Shown here piece by piece: positions 1-8,141 of a DNA stretch of 39,569 nucleotides (positions within the stretch are counted from its first letter, which is position 1; every line of letters begins with the position of its first letter). The stretch spans positions 1 to 39,569 of the forward strand of contig JAQGFW010004635.1 in NCBI GenBank assembly GCA_030463445.1, given 5' to 3'. The notes under the pieces are model-generated. The model saw only the letters and a list, made by a program, of their open reading frames with translations. It was not told where the DNA came from and did no database searches. Position numbers and translations under genes: made by a program. The stretch is from Euplotes aediculatus (lineage: Eukaryota; Ciliophora; Spirotrichea; Euplotida; Euplotidae).

Positions 1-566
1 ACAAAATCTATTTTTTTACTACGAGCCTTTGCTGTAACGATAATTCCTCGTGCTTTTACTTTTTTGAGCAATCCGTGGTTGGGTGAGATTTCTTCGATGT
101 CTTTTTGCGATTTATAAACAAGCATATAGTCGTCAGTGGCTCGGTAGATTTCGATTGGTTTTTTGCCGATTCCTTCAATTAATCCTTCGGGGGCTTCGGC
201 AGGGTTGGTTTGCTGAACTGGAAAATCGAGCTCGAGCCAATTACCATCTTTACGAACCTTCAAGATTCCGCTTTTAGATTCAAACTCTATGACCTCGTTT
301 TCGTATTTATCAATCTTAAAAATCACAAAAGCCGTTGCCAATGTGGCGTGCCCGCAAAGGGCTACTTCAATAGCTGGTGTAAACCAACGGATATGAAATC
401 CGTTTTCGGTTTTTACATAATAAGCTGTTTCGGAAAGATTATTTTCGGATGCAATTTTCTGTAATTTTTCATCCGAAAGCCAGTCTTTCAGTGGTATAAC
501 TGCCGCTGGATTTCCACCAAATAATTTATCGGTAAAGGCATCCACTTGATATATTGGTAAGGTCAT
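1..566 (-). CDS. PhzF-family isomerase/epimerase-like protein, 3' end cut by window
   Basis: Translating the minus strand from the ATG at 566 gives an open frame that runs off the window edge, so about 188 N-terminal residues are visible. They match the PhzF family (phenazine-biosynthesis-like, diaminopimelate-epimerase fold): an N-terminal YQVDAFTDKLFGGNPAAV stretch, the ENNLSETAYYV segment that carries the family's catalytic Glu, and the hallmark EVALCGHATLATA motif. The family catalyses isomerisation or epimerisation of small metabolites; the substrate cannot be told here. The gene starts 15 nt after the end of the GH95 gene on the same strand, so the two are probably co-transcribed. Family assignment is firm from the motifs; the specific function is unknown. 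Confidence 0.88.
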   Translation of the reverse strand, partial: MTLPIYQVDAFTDKLFGGNPAAVIPLKDWLSDEKLQKIASENNLSETAYYVKTENGFHIRWFTPAIEVALCGHATLATAFVIFKIDKYENEVIEFESKSGILKVRKDGNWLELDFPVQQTNPAEAPEGLIEGIGKKPIEIYRATDDYMLVYKSQKDIEEISPNHGLLKKVKARGIIVTAKARSKKIDF

Positions 567-581
567 TTTTGAATGTCGATT

Positions 582-3002
582 TTAGAATTTAATGGTTTTT
601 GATTCTCCTGCTTTTAAGATAACAGTTCTTTTTTGGGAGCCGTTCAAGACCATCGTTTTTCCTGCTTTGCGGGCATAAATCGTTACATTTTTTAGGATTT
701 TATTCTCCCAATCCATATTTATTATAAAGCCGCCTCTTGTACATATGCCTTTTACAGAACCCACAGACCATTCATCGGGTAGGGCAGGTAGTAGCGTAAT
801 CTCTCCGATTTTTGACTGTATCAACATCTCAGCAACGGCTGCTGTTCCGCCAAAGTTTCCATCAATCTGAAACGGTGGATGAGCATCAAAAAGGTTTGGG
901 TACGTACCACCACCACGGGCATAACTGGTTTTTACACCATCTGGCTCGACATAGTTTAGTAATTCACGATACATTTTGTAGGCGTGGTTACCGTCACGAA
1001 GTCTTGCCCAAAGATTTACCCTCCAACCTTTCGACCAGCCAGTTGTCTCATCACCCTTGATTTCGAGGGTTTTGCGTGCGGCGTCGGCTAATTTTGGGGT
1101 TGTCGTTGTCGAAATATGATGCCCTGGATACAATCCGTACAAATGTGATTGATGGCGATGGAGTGGTTCTTTATCTTCCCAATCATAATACCATTCTTGC
1201 AAATTCCCCTTTTTACCTACTTGATACGGATATAGTTTTTTGAGAACAATTTGTAATCTTTCTCTGAATTTTTCATCGGTTTTTAGTACTTTCGATGCTT
1301 CGATTGTCTGTAAGAATAATTCACGAACCATTGCCAAATCTGATGTTGTTCCAAATGCTGTTGCACCAGCATAGCCATCGGGAGTCAAAAAAATATTTTC
1401 GGGAGATGTCGCTGGCGAAGTTACCAACCTTCCCTTGCCATCGCTTACGAGCATATCTAAACAAAATCTTGAAGCACCTTTCATCAATCGGTAGGCATAA
1501 TTTTTCAAAAATTCTTCGTTTTTTGTAAAACTGTAATGCTCCCAAAGATGTGTAGCTATCCATGCTCCGCCCATGTTCCAGTTTGCCCAAGACGGATGTC
1601 CGTCGCCAAAATCACCCACAGGATTGGTCATTGCCCAAATATCAGAGTTGTGAGCCAAGCTCCAGCCGCTTGCATTAAAGAAGTTTTTGGCGGTAACTGC
1701 TCCTGTTTTAGAAACCCCTCTTATAAATGTCAATAATGGTCGGTGCATTTCGGATAAATTGCAGGTTTCAGCAAGCCAATAATTCATCTCAGCGTTGATA
1801 TTGGTTGTGTAATTACTGCTCCACGGCGGTCGAGCGTGCGGATTCCAGATTCCTTGCAAATTGGCTGGTACGCCATTGGTGCGTGAGCTACTTATTAGCA
1901 AATACCGCCCATAATTAAAGTAAAGCGTTTCTAAATCATTGTCTTTTTGTCCAGTGGCATATCTTCGCAATCTTTCGTCGGTCGGTAGGTTTTCGGGTGA
2001 TTGATTACCCAATTTTAAATTGACTCTATTAAAAAATCGTTGATAATCTTTGATGTGAACTTTTTTCAGGTTTTCAAATTTCTTCAAAATGACCTTATTC
2101 ATCGCTGTTGCTGCAAGCCTGTTATCATCCAACCCTTGTGTTGCAGGATTTTTATCGAAACCATTGAAACTTGTGGCAATACTAATAAAAATCAAGGCTT
2201 CGTCGGCATCTGTAACACCAATTGTAGAGTCTGTACTGACAACACTACCACCTTTCGGAATAATCTGGGCTAATGTCGTAAACCTTGTACCTCGCCCTTC
2301 TTCAAAAACAATCGCATTGGGTATGTTTCCACGATAACTTGGTTCGGCATGAACAGGTGCATATCCCGAAACACTCATGGCGTAGTTTTTTGCTCCTAAT
2401 TGATTGGGCATAGAACTTTTGATACTGGTTTTGTATCGGAGTAAACTATTGAATCGTAGATTGAAATTGAGTTTTCCTTTCTCCGAACTCGTCATTCGGA
2501 TAACAAAAATTTTATCAGGATTTGAGATAAAGTATTCACGTGTAAAAGTAGTACCACCTACCTGATATTTAACCATCGAAGTAGCCGTATTTAGGTCTAA
2601 TTCTCGGTAATAATTACTAAAATCAGTGTGTGGCGTATCAATATAAAGCGTGCCAAGTGGCGAATAAGATTCCGAAAACCTACCTTGCATTTTTTTATTT
2701 AGGCTATCGGCTGCTCGATAATCTCCTTTACGGAGAGCTTCACGGATAGGAGCTAAATATTTATGTGCTTCGGGATTCATATTTGCTCCATCTACAGGCT
2801 CACCCGACCAGAGAGTTGCATCGTTTAGGTAAATTTTATCGGATTCGACCCCTCCATGAACCGAAGCCCCAACACGGCCATTACCCAAAACCAAACTTTC
2901 TTCAAAATATTGTGCGGGTTTGTTATACCATAAAACTTTGTCGGTTTGAGCAAAAGAAGCTGTAACTATGACAAAAAACAGGAAGATGTTAGGTAATTTC
3001 AT
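582..3002 (-). CDS. Secreted glycoside hydrolase family 95 (alpha-L-fucosidase type)
   Basis: 806 aa with a signal peptide (about residues 1-18, ending SFAQ). The N-terminal beta domain ([19 protein letters not shown], residues 25-43, then [10 protein letters not shown]) is typical of GH95. The (alpha/alpha)6 catalytic part keeps the residues known from the family: the two Asn in [11 protein letters not shown] (N401, N403), the acid Glu in TSPEN (E535) and the Asp in FQIDGNFGG (D714). Known members remove alpha-1,2-L-fucose, and some act on L-galactose, from glycans; export suggests action in the periplasm or at the surface. It precedes the phzF-like gene by 15 nt and diverges from the histidine kinase at 3130. 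Length is normal for the family. No SusC/SusD pair is adjacent, so this is not an obvious polysaccharide utilisation locus. Confidence 0.93.
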   Translation of the reverse strand: MKLPNIFLFFVIVTASFAQTDKVLWYNKPAQYFEESLVLGNGRVGASVHGGVESDKIYLNDATLWSGEPVDGANMNPEAHKYLAPIREALRKGDYRAADSLNKKMQGRFSESYSPLGTLYIDTPHTDFSNYYRELDLNTATSMVKYQVGGTTFTREYFISNPDKIFVIRMTSSEKGKLNFNLRFNSLLRYKTSIKSSMPNQLGAKNYAMSVSGYAPVHAEPSYRGNIPNAIVFEEGRGTRFTTLAQIIPKGGSVVSTDSTIGVTDADEALIFISIATSFNGFDKNPATQGLDDNRLAATAMNKVILKKFENLKKVHIKDYQRFFNRVNLKLGNQSPENLPTDERLRRYATGQKDNDLETLYFNYGRYLLISSSRTNGVPANLQGIWNPHARPPWSSNYTTNINAEMNYWLAETCNLSEMHRPLLTFIRGVSKTGAVTAKNFFNASGWSLAHNSDIWAMTNPVGDFGDGHPSWANWNMGGAWIATHLWEHYSFTKNEEFLKNYAYRLMKGASRFCLDMLVSDGKGRLVTSPATSPENIFLTPDGYAGATAFGTTSDLAMVRELFLQTIEASKVLKTDEKFRERLQIVLKKLYPYQVGKKGNLQEWYYDWEDKEPLHRHQSHLYGLYPGHHISTTTTPKLADAARKTLEIKGDETTGWSKGWRVNLWARLRDGNHAYKMYRELLNYVEPDGVKTSYARGGGTYPNLFDAHPPFQIDGNFGGTAAVAEMLIQSKIGEITLLPALPDEWSVGSVKGICTRGGFIINMDWENKILKNVTIYARKAGKTMVLNGSQKRTVILKAGESKTIKF

Positions 3003-3129
3003 CTAAAATTGTACATTTATAAATTAAAATCGAAAATTAGCCAAATTTTAAGTTTTTTTATTCATAAAATATCAGAATTGCAATTTATGTAATAAACAAT
3101 GAACGTCTGCTAACTTATATAGAAACCTT

Positions 3130-4344
3130 GTGGGGTATGCCAAAATATATTCGATTGACGAAAATATCAACCTAAATCAGAGTAATAATGCTACCGAAAC
3201 TAAAAGTAGCGATGAGGATACTTTATTACAAATCAAAAATATTCAGCTCGAAAATGCACTAAATGAAATCGAAGACCTTTACCAGAATGCCCCTTGTGGG
3301 TATCATTCGCTCGATGCCAACGGGCTGATTATTAGGATGAATGATACCGAATTGCGTTGGCTTGGTTATAAGAGAGAAGAAATTATTGGTAAAAAAAAGC
3401 TGATTGAATTGACGAGCGAGGTCGGAACAGAGATTTTTAATAATACCTTTGAGCAATTTAAAAAAGATGGGAAAGTAACGAATCTCGAATTTGAAATGTG
3501 CCGAAAAGATGGTACAAAATATCCGGTTTTGTTGAATTCAGAGGCTATTTATGACCAAAATGGTAATTATTTGATGAATCGGTCGGTAGTTTTTGATTTG
3601 ACCGAACGCAAAAAATTTGAGCAAGAAATTAAAACTGCCAACGAAGGTTTACGACGTATTAACGAAGAAAAAAATAGATTTATCGGAATCGCCGCACATG
3701 ATTTACAAAACCCGATTCAGTTGATAATCTTGGCTGCCGAAGAAGTAAAACGCAAAGCCAAAATATTGGGCATAGATGATACGCCTACTACTGACGAAAT
3801 CGTGAAGATTTCGCTACATATGTCGCAGATTGTCAAGCATTTACTCAATGTTAATCGTATCGAAAGCGGCGGCTTGAGACTTGTCATTGAAAGCACCGAA
3901 GTCAATTATCTGACCGACCTTTCGGTGCATCTTTTTGAGCCAATCGCCAAAGCAAAACGCATAGATTTATTCTACGATTATCCGTTTGAGAAGCTCTATT
4001 GCCAACTCGACCGAAGTTGTTTTGTTCAAATTTTGGATAACTTGATTTCGAACGCCATTAAATTTACGCCATCTGAAAAAATGGTTTTTGTACGATTGAT
4101 GAAAGATACCACAAATATCATTATTGAGATAGAAGACCACGGACAGGGAATCTTGCCCGAAGAAATGCCTTTTATGTTTAACAGATTCCAAAAATTAAGC
4201 CCCAAACCTACCGCAGGAGAACCTTCGATTGGATTGGGGCTTTCTATTGTAAAAGAATTTACTGAAATGATGGGCGGAAAAATCACTGTCGAAAGTATCG
4301 TTGGGGTTGGTACAACGTTTAGACTGAGTTTTCCGAGAATTTAG
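3130..4344 (+). CDS. PAS-domain sensor histidine kinase, probably soluble
   Basis: 404 aa if the GTG at 3130 is used; the first in-frame ATG lies inside the PAS domain (M70) and the upstream in-frame stop is at 3100, so a non-ATG start is likely. Visible parts: a PAS domain (about 45-160) with NAPCGYHSLDANGLI and the PAC segment ending FDLTERK; a HisKA dimerisation helix with the phospho-accepting His in IAAHDLQNP (H190); and an HATPase domain with the N box LDNLISNAIKF (about 303), DHGQGI and GLGLSIVKEF. No membrane segment or receiver is seen. No response regulator is adjacent; the next gene is convergent with only 5 nt between. The signal it senses is unknown. Confidence 0.9.
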   Translation: MGYAKIYSIDENINLNQSNNATETKSSDEDTLLQIKNIQLENALNEIEDLYQNAPCGYHSLDANGLIIRMNDTELRWLGYKREEIIGKKKLIELTSEVGTEIFNNTFEQFKKDGKVTNLEFEMCRKDGTKYPVLLNSEAIYDQNGNYLMNRSVVFDLTERKKFEQEIKTANEGLRRINEEKNRFIGIAAHDLQNPIQLIILAAEEVKRKAKILGIDDTPTTDEIVKISLHMSQIVKHLLNVNRIESGGLRLVIESTEVNYLTDLSVHLFEPIAKAKRIDLFYDYPFEKLYCQLDRSCFVQILDNLISNAIKFTPSEKMVFVRLMKDTTNIIIEIEDHGQGILPEEMPFMFNRFQKLSPKPTAGEPSIGLGLSIVKEFTEMMGGKITVESIVGVGTTFRLSFPRI

Positions 4345-4349
4345 CAAAT

Positions 4350-5771
4350 CTAAGGTGCTATTTTATTTTTATTAGCTTGCTGTTTTTCATAAAAACTTAT
4401 GAAGTCTTCAAATTTATCTGCCGGAATCCTTTTGGCAATTATCCGTTTATTTTCATCTAAAATATAAGTTGTGGGGGTCGAATAAACATCAAAATTATTC
4501 TTAAAATAATATTTTCCTTTCGAATCCCAAACGTTTATCATTCCGCCCGTTTTGTAGGTTTTTATAAAGTCTTTCATTTTCTTTAAGTCATAAGCTACAC
4601 TAACATTGTAGATTGTAACTTTACCTTTATTTTTATTATGATACTCTACCAATTTTGGGGCAGATTCTTTACAATGCCCACAGTCGGGGTCATAAAAATA
4701 GACAATCGTATATTTGCTTTTGCTTTGCATAATATTATGCTCACGCCCGAGTGTATCGGCTGTAACAAGCGATGGAAAAACGAAGTTTGTCTGCAAAGGC
4801 TTCAGAATAGTTACTCTTTCTTGGAACTTTGCTCTTTGAGTTGAGTCTAACCAAGTAGCATCTTTGAGGTAATAATTCTCAGCCAGATGGATAAAAACGC
4901 CATCGAGACCCACGATTTCTGGGTTTTCGTATTTATTCGTAATAAACCAAAGTGCGTAGCGATAAACCTCTGGATTTTTCTTAGCAAGTTTCAAAACTCT
5001 ATCGGCATCACGAATCACAGAATCTTGTACTTGATAGACCAAATCACGGAAATAACGCTCGATTTTACTATGAATAAATGGAGTGCGGAGAAATCTATCG
5101 TCTGAAAAATCAATATTTTTGAAGTAATTATTTTTGTAATAATTGAATAAATACGTAGAATCTGGGCGGCCATCGGCTTTTTTAGGCAATTCTTTTGGCA
5201 TTTCGGGGTCTATATTTGCCAGTAAAACCTTTGAAGCAAACGAACCTGAGTTTTCGGCAATTACCTTTTTTTGGTATTCATCTACCTCTTTTTGGATTCC
5301 CTCGATTTTCTTACGACTCATTTCTTTGCTAACAGGGTCGTTTTGCAAAGACGACATCTTACCTATGGCTTCGGCTTCTTCGCCTTTTTGTTTTAAAAAC
5401 TTACGGTAAGCAAACAACGTTTGGTTTTCTTTTGAACCCGTAAACTTAGCAGTAGCTACAAAATCGGTTGTATCGGCTTCGATTTCAAAACTTTGCTCAT
5501 CGCCGCTTACTGCAAAATCATAATATTTGCTTGGCGAAAGTACAATCAGATAAACGCCACCTTTGAGTTTTTCGGCACCCGAAAAATTCAGAACACCATC
5601 CTGAACTTTTGCTGAATCAACTTTTATGTATTGATTATAGCCAAAAAAATGTGCTAAATAGCAAGTTTTATCGTTGGGTGCACCTTTTATTTTGGCTTTG
5701 ATGCTGTGTTGTGCGTTGGTACTCACAGCGATACTTAGTAATAATGAAAGAGAAAGCAAAATTCGCTTCAT
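4350..5771 (-). CDS. Exported thioredoxin-fold protein (TlpA/DUF4369-like), CGHC active site
   Basis: 473 aa with a signal peptide (MKRILLSLSLLLSIAVSTNA). The N-terminal part (about 22-115) resembles the DUF4369 beta domain common in Bacteroidota thiol-disulfide proteins (IKAKIKGAPNDKTCYLAHFFGYNQYIK is split here as IKAKIKGAPND and LAHFFGYNQYIKVDS). A long helical middle follows, then a C-terminal thioredoxin fold with YDPDCGHCKESAPK (Cys at about 364 and 367) and a cis-Pro segment YSTPTTYILD. Family knowledge suggests a periplasmic thiol-disulfide oxidoreductase; partners cannot be named. The gene is convergent with the PAS kinase and divergent from the YdcF-like gene. The start at 5771 is supported by the signal peptide. 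Confidence 0.88.
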   Translation of the reverse strand: MKRILLSLSLLLSIAVSTNAQHSIKAKIKGAPNDKTCYLAHFFGYNQYIKVDSAKVQDGVLNFSGAEKLKGGVYLIVLSPSKYYDFAVSGDEQSFEIEADTTDFVATAKFTGSKENQTLFAYRKFLKQKGEEAEAIGKMSSLQNDPVSKEMSRKKIEGIQKEVDEYQKKVIAENSGSFASKVLLANIDPEMPKELPKKADGRPDSTYLFNYYKNNYFKNIDFSDDRFLRTPFIHSKIERYFRDLVYQVQDSVIRDADRVLKLAKKNPEVYRYALWFITNKYENPEIVGLDGVFIHLAENYYLKDATWLDSTQRAKFQERVTILKPLQTNFVFPSLVTADTLGREHNIMQSKSKYTIVYFYDPDCGHCKESAPKLVEYHNKNKGKVTIYNVSVAYDLKKMKDFIKTYKTGGMINVWDSKGKYYFKNNFDVYSTPTTYILDENKRIIAKRIPADKFEDFISFYEKQQANKNKIAP

Positions 5772-5874
5772 GGTCTTCTTGTTATTTTAATAATTTTGTA
5801 AAAATAATTATAATTTTGATTTTAAAGTGTTATTGATTCGTTAATAACGATTAAAATTTACACATGCTGCGTTT

Positions 5875-6645
5875 ATGTTTTACATTCTTTCTAAGCTTCT
5901 CGGCTTTGTCTTGATGCCGATTGGCATAACCATGATATTGCTAATCATTAGTTTTATTATAAAAAATCGTACCAAATCGAGGCGTTTTCTATTACTGGCG
6001 ATAATTTTCTTATACGTAAGTAATAACCCTTTTATTGTAAATGAGTTAATGCTTTGGTGGGAAGTACCACCAAATTCGGTAAAAAAGCTGCGTCAACACG
6101 ATGTGGGCATTGTACTGACGGGCGGAATCACAAACGATGATAAACTGCCTAAAGAGAATACATTTCTCGGTAAAAGTGCCGACCGTGCGGGGCAAGCAAT
6201 CCATCTTTATAAATTAGGGAAGATAAAAAAGATTTTGATAAGCGGCGGAAGTGCTAATATTTTAGGAAAAGCTACCAAAATGGAGAGTATCGAAGTGGCT
6301 AAATTTATGATGGTGTGCGGTGTAAAACATCAGGATATTCTGCTCGATACACTCTCAAAAAATACGAGAGAAAATGCGGTTTATAGTTCAAGAATCCTTA
6401 AAAAGTATTTCCCAAATCAACGCTATGTATTGCTAACGTCGGGTTTTCACATGAAGCGGTCGGTTGAGTGTTTTGAGAAAGTAGGAGTAAAGGTTACGCC
6501 GTTTGGAACATCCTACAATTCGCACGAAAGGCAATTTATTCCGGGGTATATATTGGGCTTAAGAGAAGATTATTTTATGTATTCAATGCACATTTTTCAT
6601 GAAATAGTCGGATATTTAACTTATTGGCTGATGGGATATATCTAA
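5875..6645 (+). CDS. YdcF/ElyC/SanA-family (DUF218) membrane protein
   Basis: 256 aa. Two hydrophobic N-terminal segments (about 3-27 and 37-55) are followed by the DUF218 domain: GIVLTGGITND, SADRAGQAIHLYKLGKIKKI, ISGGSAN, NTRENAVYSS and LLTSGFHMKRSVECFEK. E. coli ElyC and SanA of this family are linked to envelope precursor metabolism and envelope integrity; the biochemical activity is not well established, so no reaction is assigned. The stop codon lies next to a strong hairpin terminator that it shares with pfkA. It is probably transcribed alone. Confidence 0.88.
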   Translation: MFYILSKLLGFVLMPIGITMILLIISFIIKNRTKSRRFLLLAIIFLYVSNNPFIVNELMLWWEVPPNSVKKLRQHDVGIVLTGGITNDDKLPKENTFLGKSADRAGQAIHLYKLGKIKKILISGGSANILGKATKMESIEVAKFMMVCGVKHQDILLDTLSKNTRENAVYSSRILKKYFPNQRYVLLTSGFHMKRSVECFEKVGVKVTPFGTSYNSHERQFIPGYILGLREDYFMYSMHIFHEIVGYLTYWLMGYI

Positions 6646-6684
6646 AACAAAAGCGTTTCGATATTTACCGAAACGCTTTTGTTT
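6645..6684. terminator. Bidirectional hairpin terminator
   Basis: A perfect 16-bp stem (arms 6645-6660 and 6669-6684) with an 8-nt loop sits between the convergent 5875-6645 gene and pfkA. The arms end in AAAC on one side and GTTT on the other and are AT-rich outside, so it can end transcription from both directions. Confidence 0.9.
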
Positions 6685-6687
6685 ATC

Positions 6688-7662
6688 TTACAAACTCAAA
6701 ATATGAACCATTCGTAGCAAATCATCATGGATTGGCTTCGGTTTTTTGATGGTATCTATAAAAGGAGTATAAGTCAATTCGTTGTTTACAATACCTGCCA
6801 TCACGTTTTTGTTACCTTTCAATAAACCTTCGACAGCCCCCAAACCAAGGCGGCTCGCCAAGATACGGTCGTAGGCGGTTGGTGTACCACCACGCTGAAT
6901 ATGTCCAAGGGTTGTTACCCTAATATCCAATTTATCAGCGACCTGTTTTTTGATTTTATCGGCAATTTCGGTGGCGTGTCCTTCTTCGTCGCCCTCGGCA
7001 ACTACAACAATTGAGGAAGACTTTGAACGGCTCCAGCCGTCTTTCAATGTCGAAACTACTTTTTTTAATGGAGTATGTGTTTCAGGAACCATGACGATTT
7101 CAGCACCACCACCAATCCCAGACTGGATGGCAATATAGCCCGAATCACGCCCCATCACCTCAATAAAAAACACACGGTCGTGCGAGTCTGCCGTATCTCT
7201 AATTTTATCAATGGCTTCGAGCGAAGTATTCACCGCTGTATCAAAACCAATTGTATAGTCTGTACCATAGAGGTCGTTATCAATTGTACCGGGGCAGCCA
7301 ACTGTCGGAATTTGGTATTCGTTATAGAAAACCTCAGCACCTGTAAAAGTGCCGTTCCCGCCGATTGCAACCAAACCATCAATACCATTAGACATTATAT
7401 TTTCATAGGCTTTTTTACGGCCTTCGGGAGTCATAAACTCTTTACTACGAGCAGATTTAAGGATAGTTCCACCACGCTGAACAATATTACTAACCGATTG
7501 AGAAGTCATCGGAATAATATCTCCCGCAATCATGCCGCTGTATCCTCGACGTATGCCATAGACTTCCAGACCATGATAGATTGCCCCCCGTACAACAGCT
7601 CTTATACAAGCATTCATACCAGGTGCATCACCCCCAGAAGTAAAAACTGCGATTTTTTTCAT
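6688..7662 (-). CDS. pfkA: 6-phosphofructokinase
   Basis: 324 aa, the usual bacterial PfkA length. It phosphorylates fructose 6-phosphate to fructose 1,6-bisphosphate in glycolysis, in the cytoplasm. Visible motifs: FTSGGDAPGMNACIRAVVR at the N terminus, PGTIDNDLYGTDYTIGFDTA with the catalytic Asp, EVMGRDSGYIA, and LGHIQRGGTPTAYDRILASR. One oddity: the Mg-ATP loop, normally GGDGS/T, reads GGNGT, with Asn at residue 103 (codon AAC on the minus strand), the position of the metal-binding Asp103 of the E. coli enzyme. The Gly that marks ATP rather than pyrophosphate use (G104) is kept. A good Bacteroidota promoter lies just upstream at 7690-7722. Confidence 0.95.
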   Translation of the reverse strand: MKKIAVFTSGGDAPGMNACIRAVVRGAIYHGLEVYGIRRGYSGMIAGDIIPMTSQSVSNIVQRGGTILKSARSKEFMTPEGRKKAYENIMSNGIDGLVAIGGNGTFTGAEVFYNEYQIPTVGCPGTIDNDLYGTDYTIGFDTAVNTSLEAIDKIRDTADSHDRVFFIEVMGRDSGYIAIQSGIGGGAEIVMVPETHTPLKKVVSTLKDGWSRSKSSSIVVVAEGDEEGHATEIADKIKKQVADKLDIRVTTLGHIQRGGTPTAYDRILASRLGLGAVEGLLKGNKNVMAGIVNNELTYTPFIDTIKKPKPIHDDLLRMVHILSL

Positions 7663-7689
7663 TATGGTTAAGCTAAGTATTTAATATCG

Positions 7690-7722
7690 CAAAAGTAATA
7701 AGTTTCCTTTACTTATCCCAAA
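7690..7722 (-). promoter_or_regulatory. Candidate pfkA promoter, Bacteroidota -33/-7 type
   Basis: On the minus strand TACTTTTG (7697-7690) fits TAnnTTTG exactly, and TTTG (7722-7719) lies 21 nt upstream, matching the known Bacteroidota TTTG-N19-21-TAnnTTTG layout. It would start a transcript about 20 nt before the pfkA ATG. Confidence 0.6.
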
Positions 7723-8141
7723 ATAAATTTTTGTTTTGTCAATTTACCTAATTGCCAAATTTTATTAAAGCTTTGTATTTTTTTTAGATAATTTTTAAAA
7801 TAATCAAGAAGTTTTGCTTTTACTCTGAATGGATACCCAAAACAATCTTTATTTATATACGCAATGTGTGTTTTTATAAAGGAGCTATCCAATTAGTTTC
7901 TTTCAATAATTTTGTATCCGCAATATAATCAAAAGTACAAATTCGATGGTTATTCTTTTCAGCTTTTTGGGCTTTGATTGGTTGATGAGTGTTTTAATTT
8001 ATAAAAGTTTTGTATTTTTTGCGTAACCGTTTAATAATTTTTTGGCATACTATTTGTGCCAAAAATTATCAGCATTAGGTAGAGAATCTAACTTCTAAGT
8101 ATAAGCTAAAATTTGTCAATCAAACAATATTATTATTTGTC
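7723..8141. other. Intergenic AT-rich region between divergent pfkA and the 8142 gene
   Basis: No credible gene is seen on either strand in about 420 nt. It holds the 5' side of two divergent units and one inverted repeat (8034-8069). I see no clear TAnnTTTG promoter for the plus-strand gene. Confidence 0.6.
8034..8069. promoter_or_regulatory. Near-perfect inverted repeat upstream of the 8142 gene
   Basis: Arms ATAATTTTTTGGCA (8034-8047) and TGCCAAAAATTAT (8057-8069) match except for one extra T, around a 9-nt centre. It lies about 70 nt before the ATG at 8142 and has no T-tract of its own, so an operator or an mRNA leader hairpin is more likely than a terminator. Confidence 0.5.

Noticed and set aside
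83-464. Short plus-strand open frames at the window start
   Set aside because: They are antisense to a clear PhzF-family protein read on the minus strand from 566.
7075-7671. 198-codon plus-strand open frame antisense to pfkA
   Set aside because: It lies wholly within pfkA, has no family likeness and reflects codon bias of the opposite strand.
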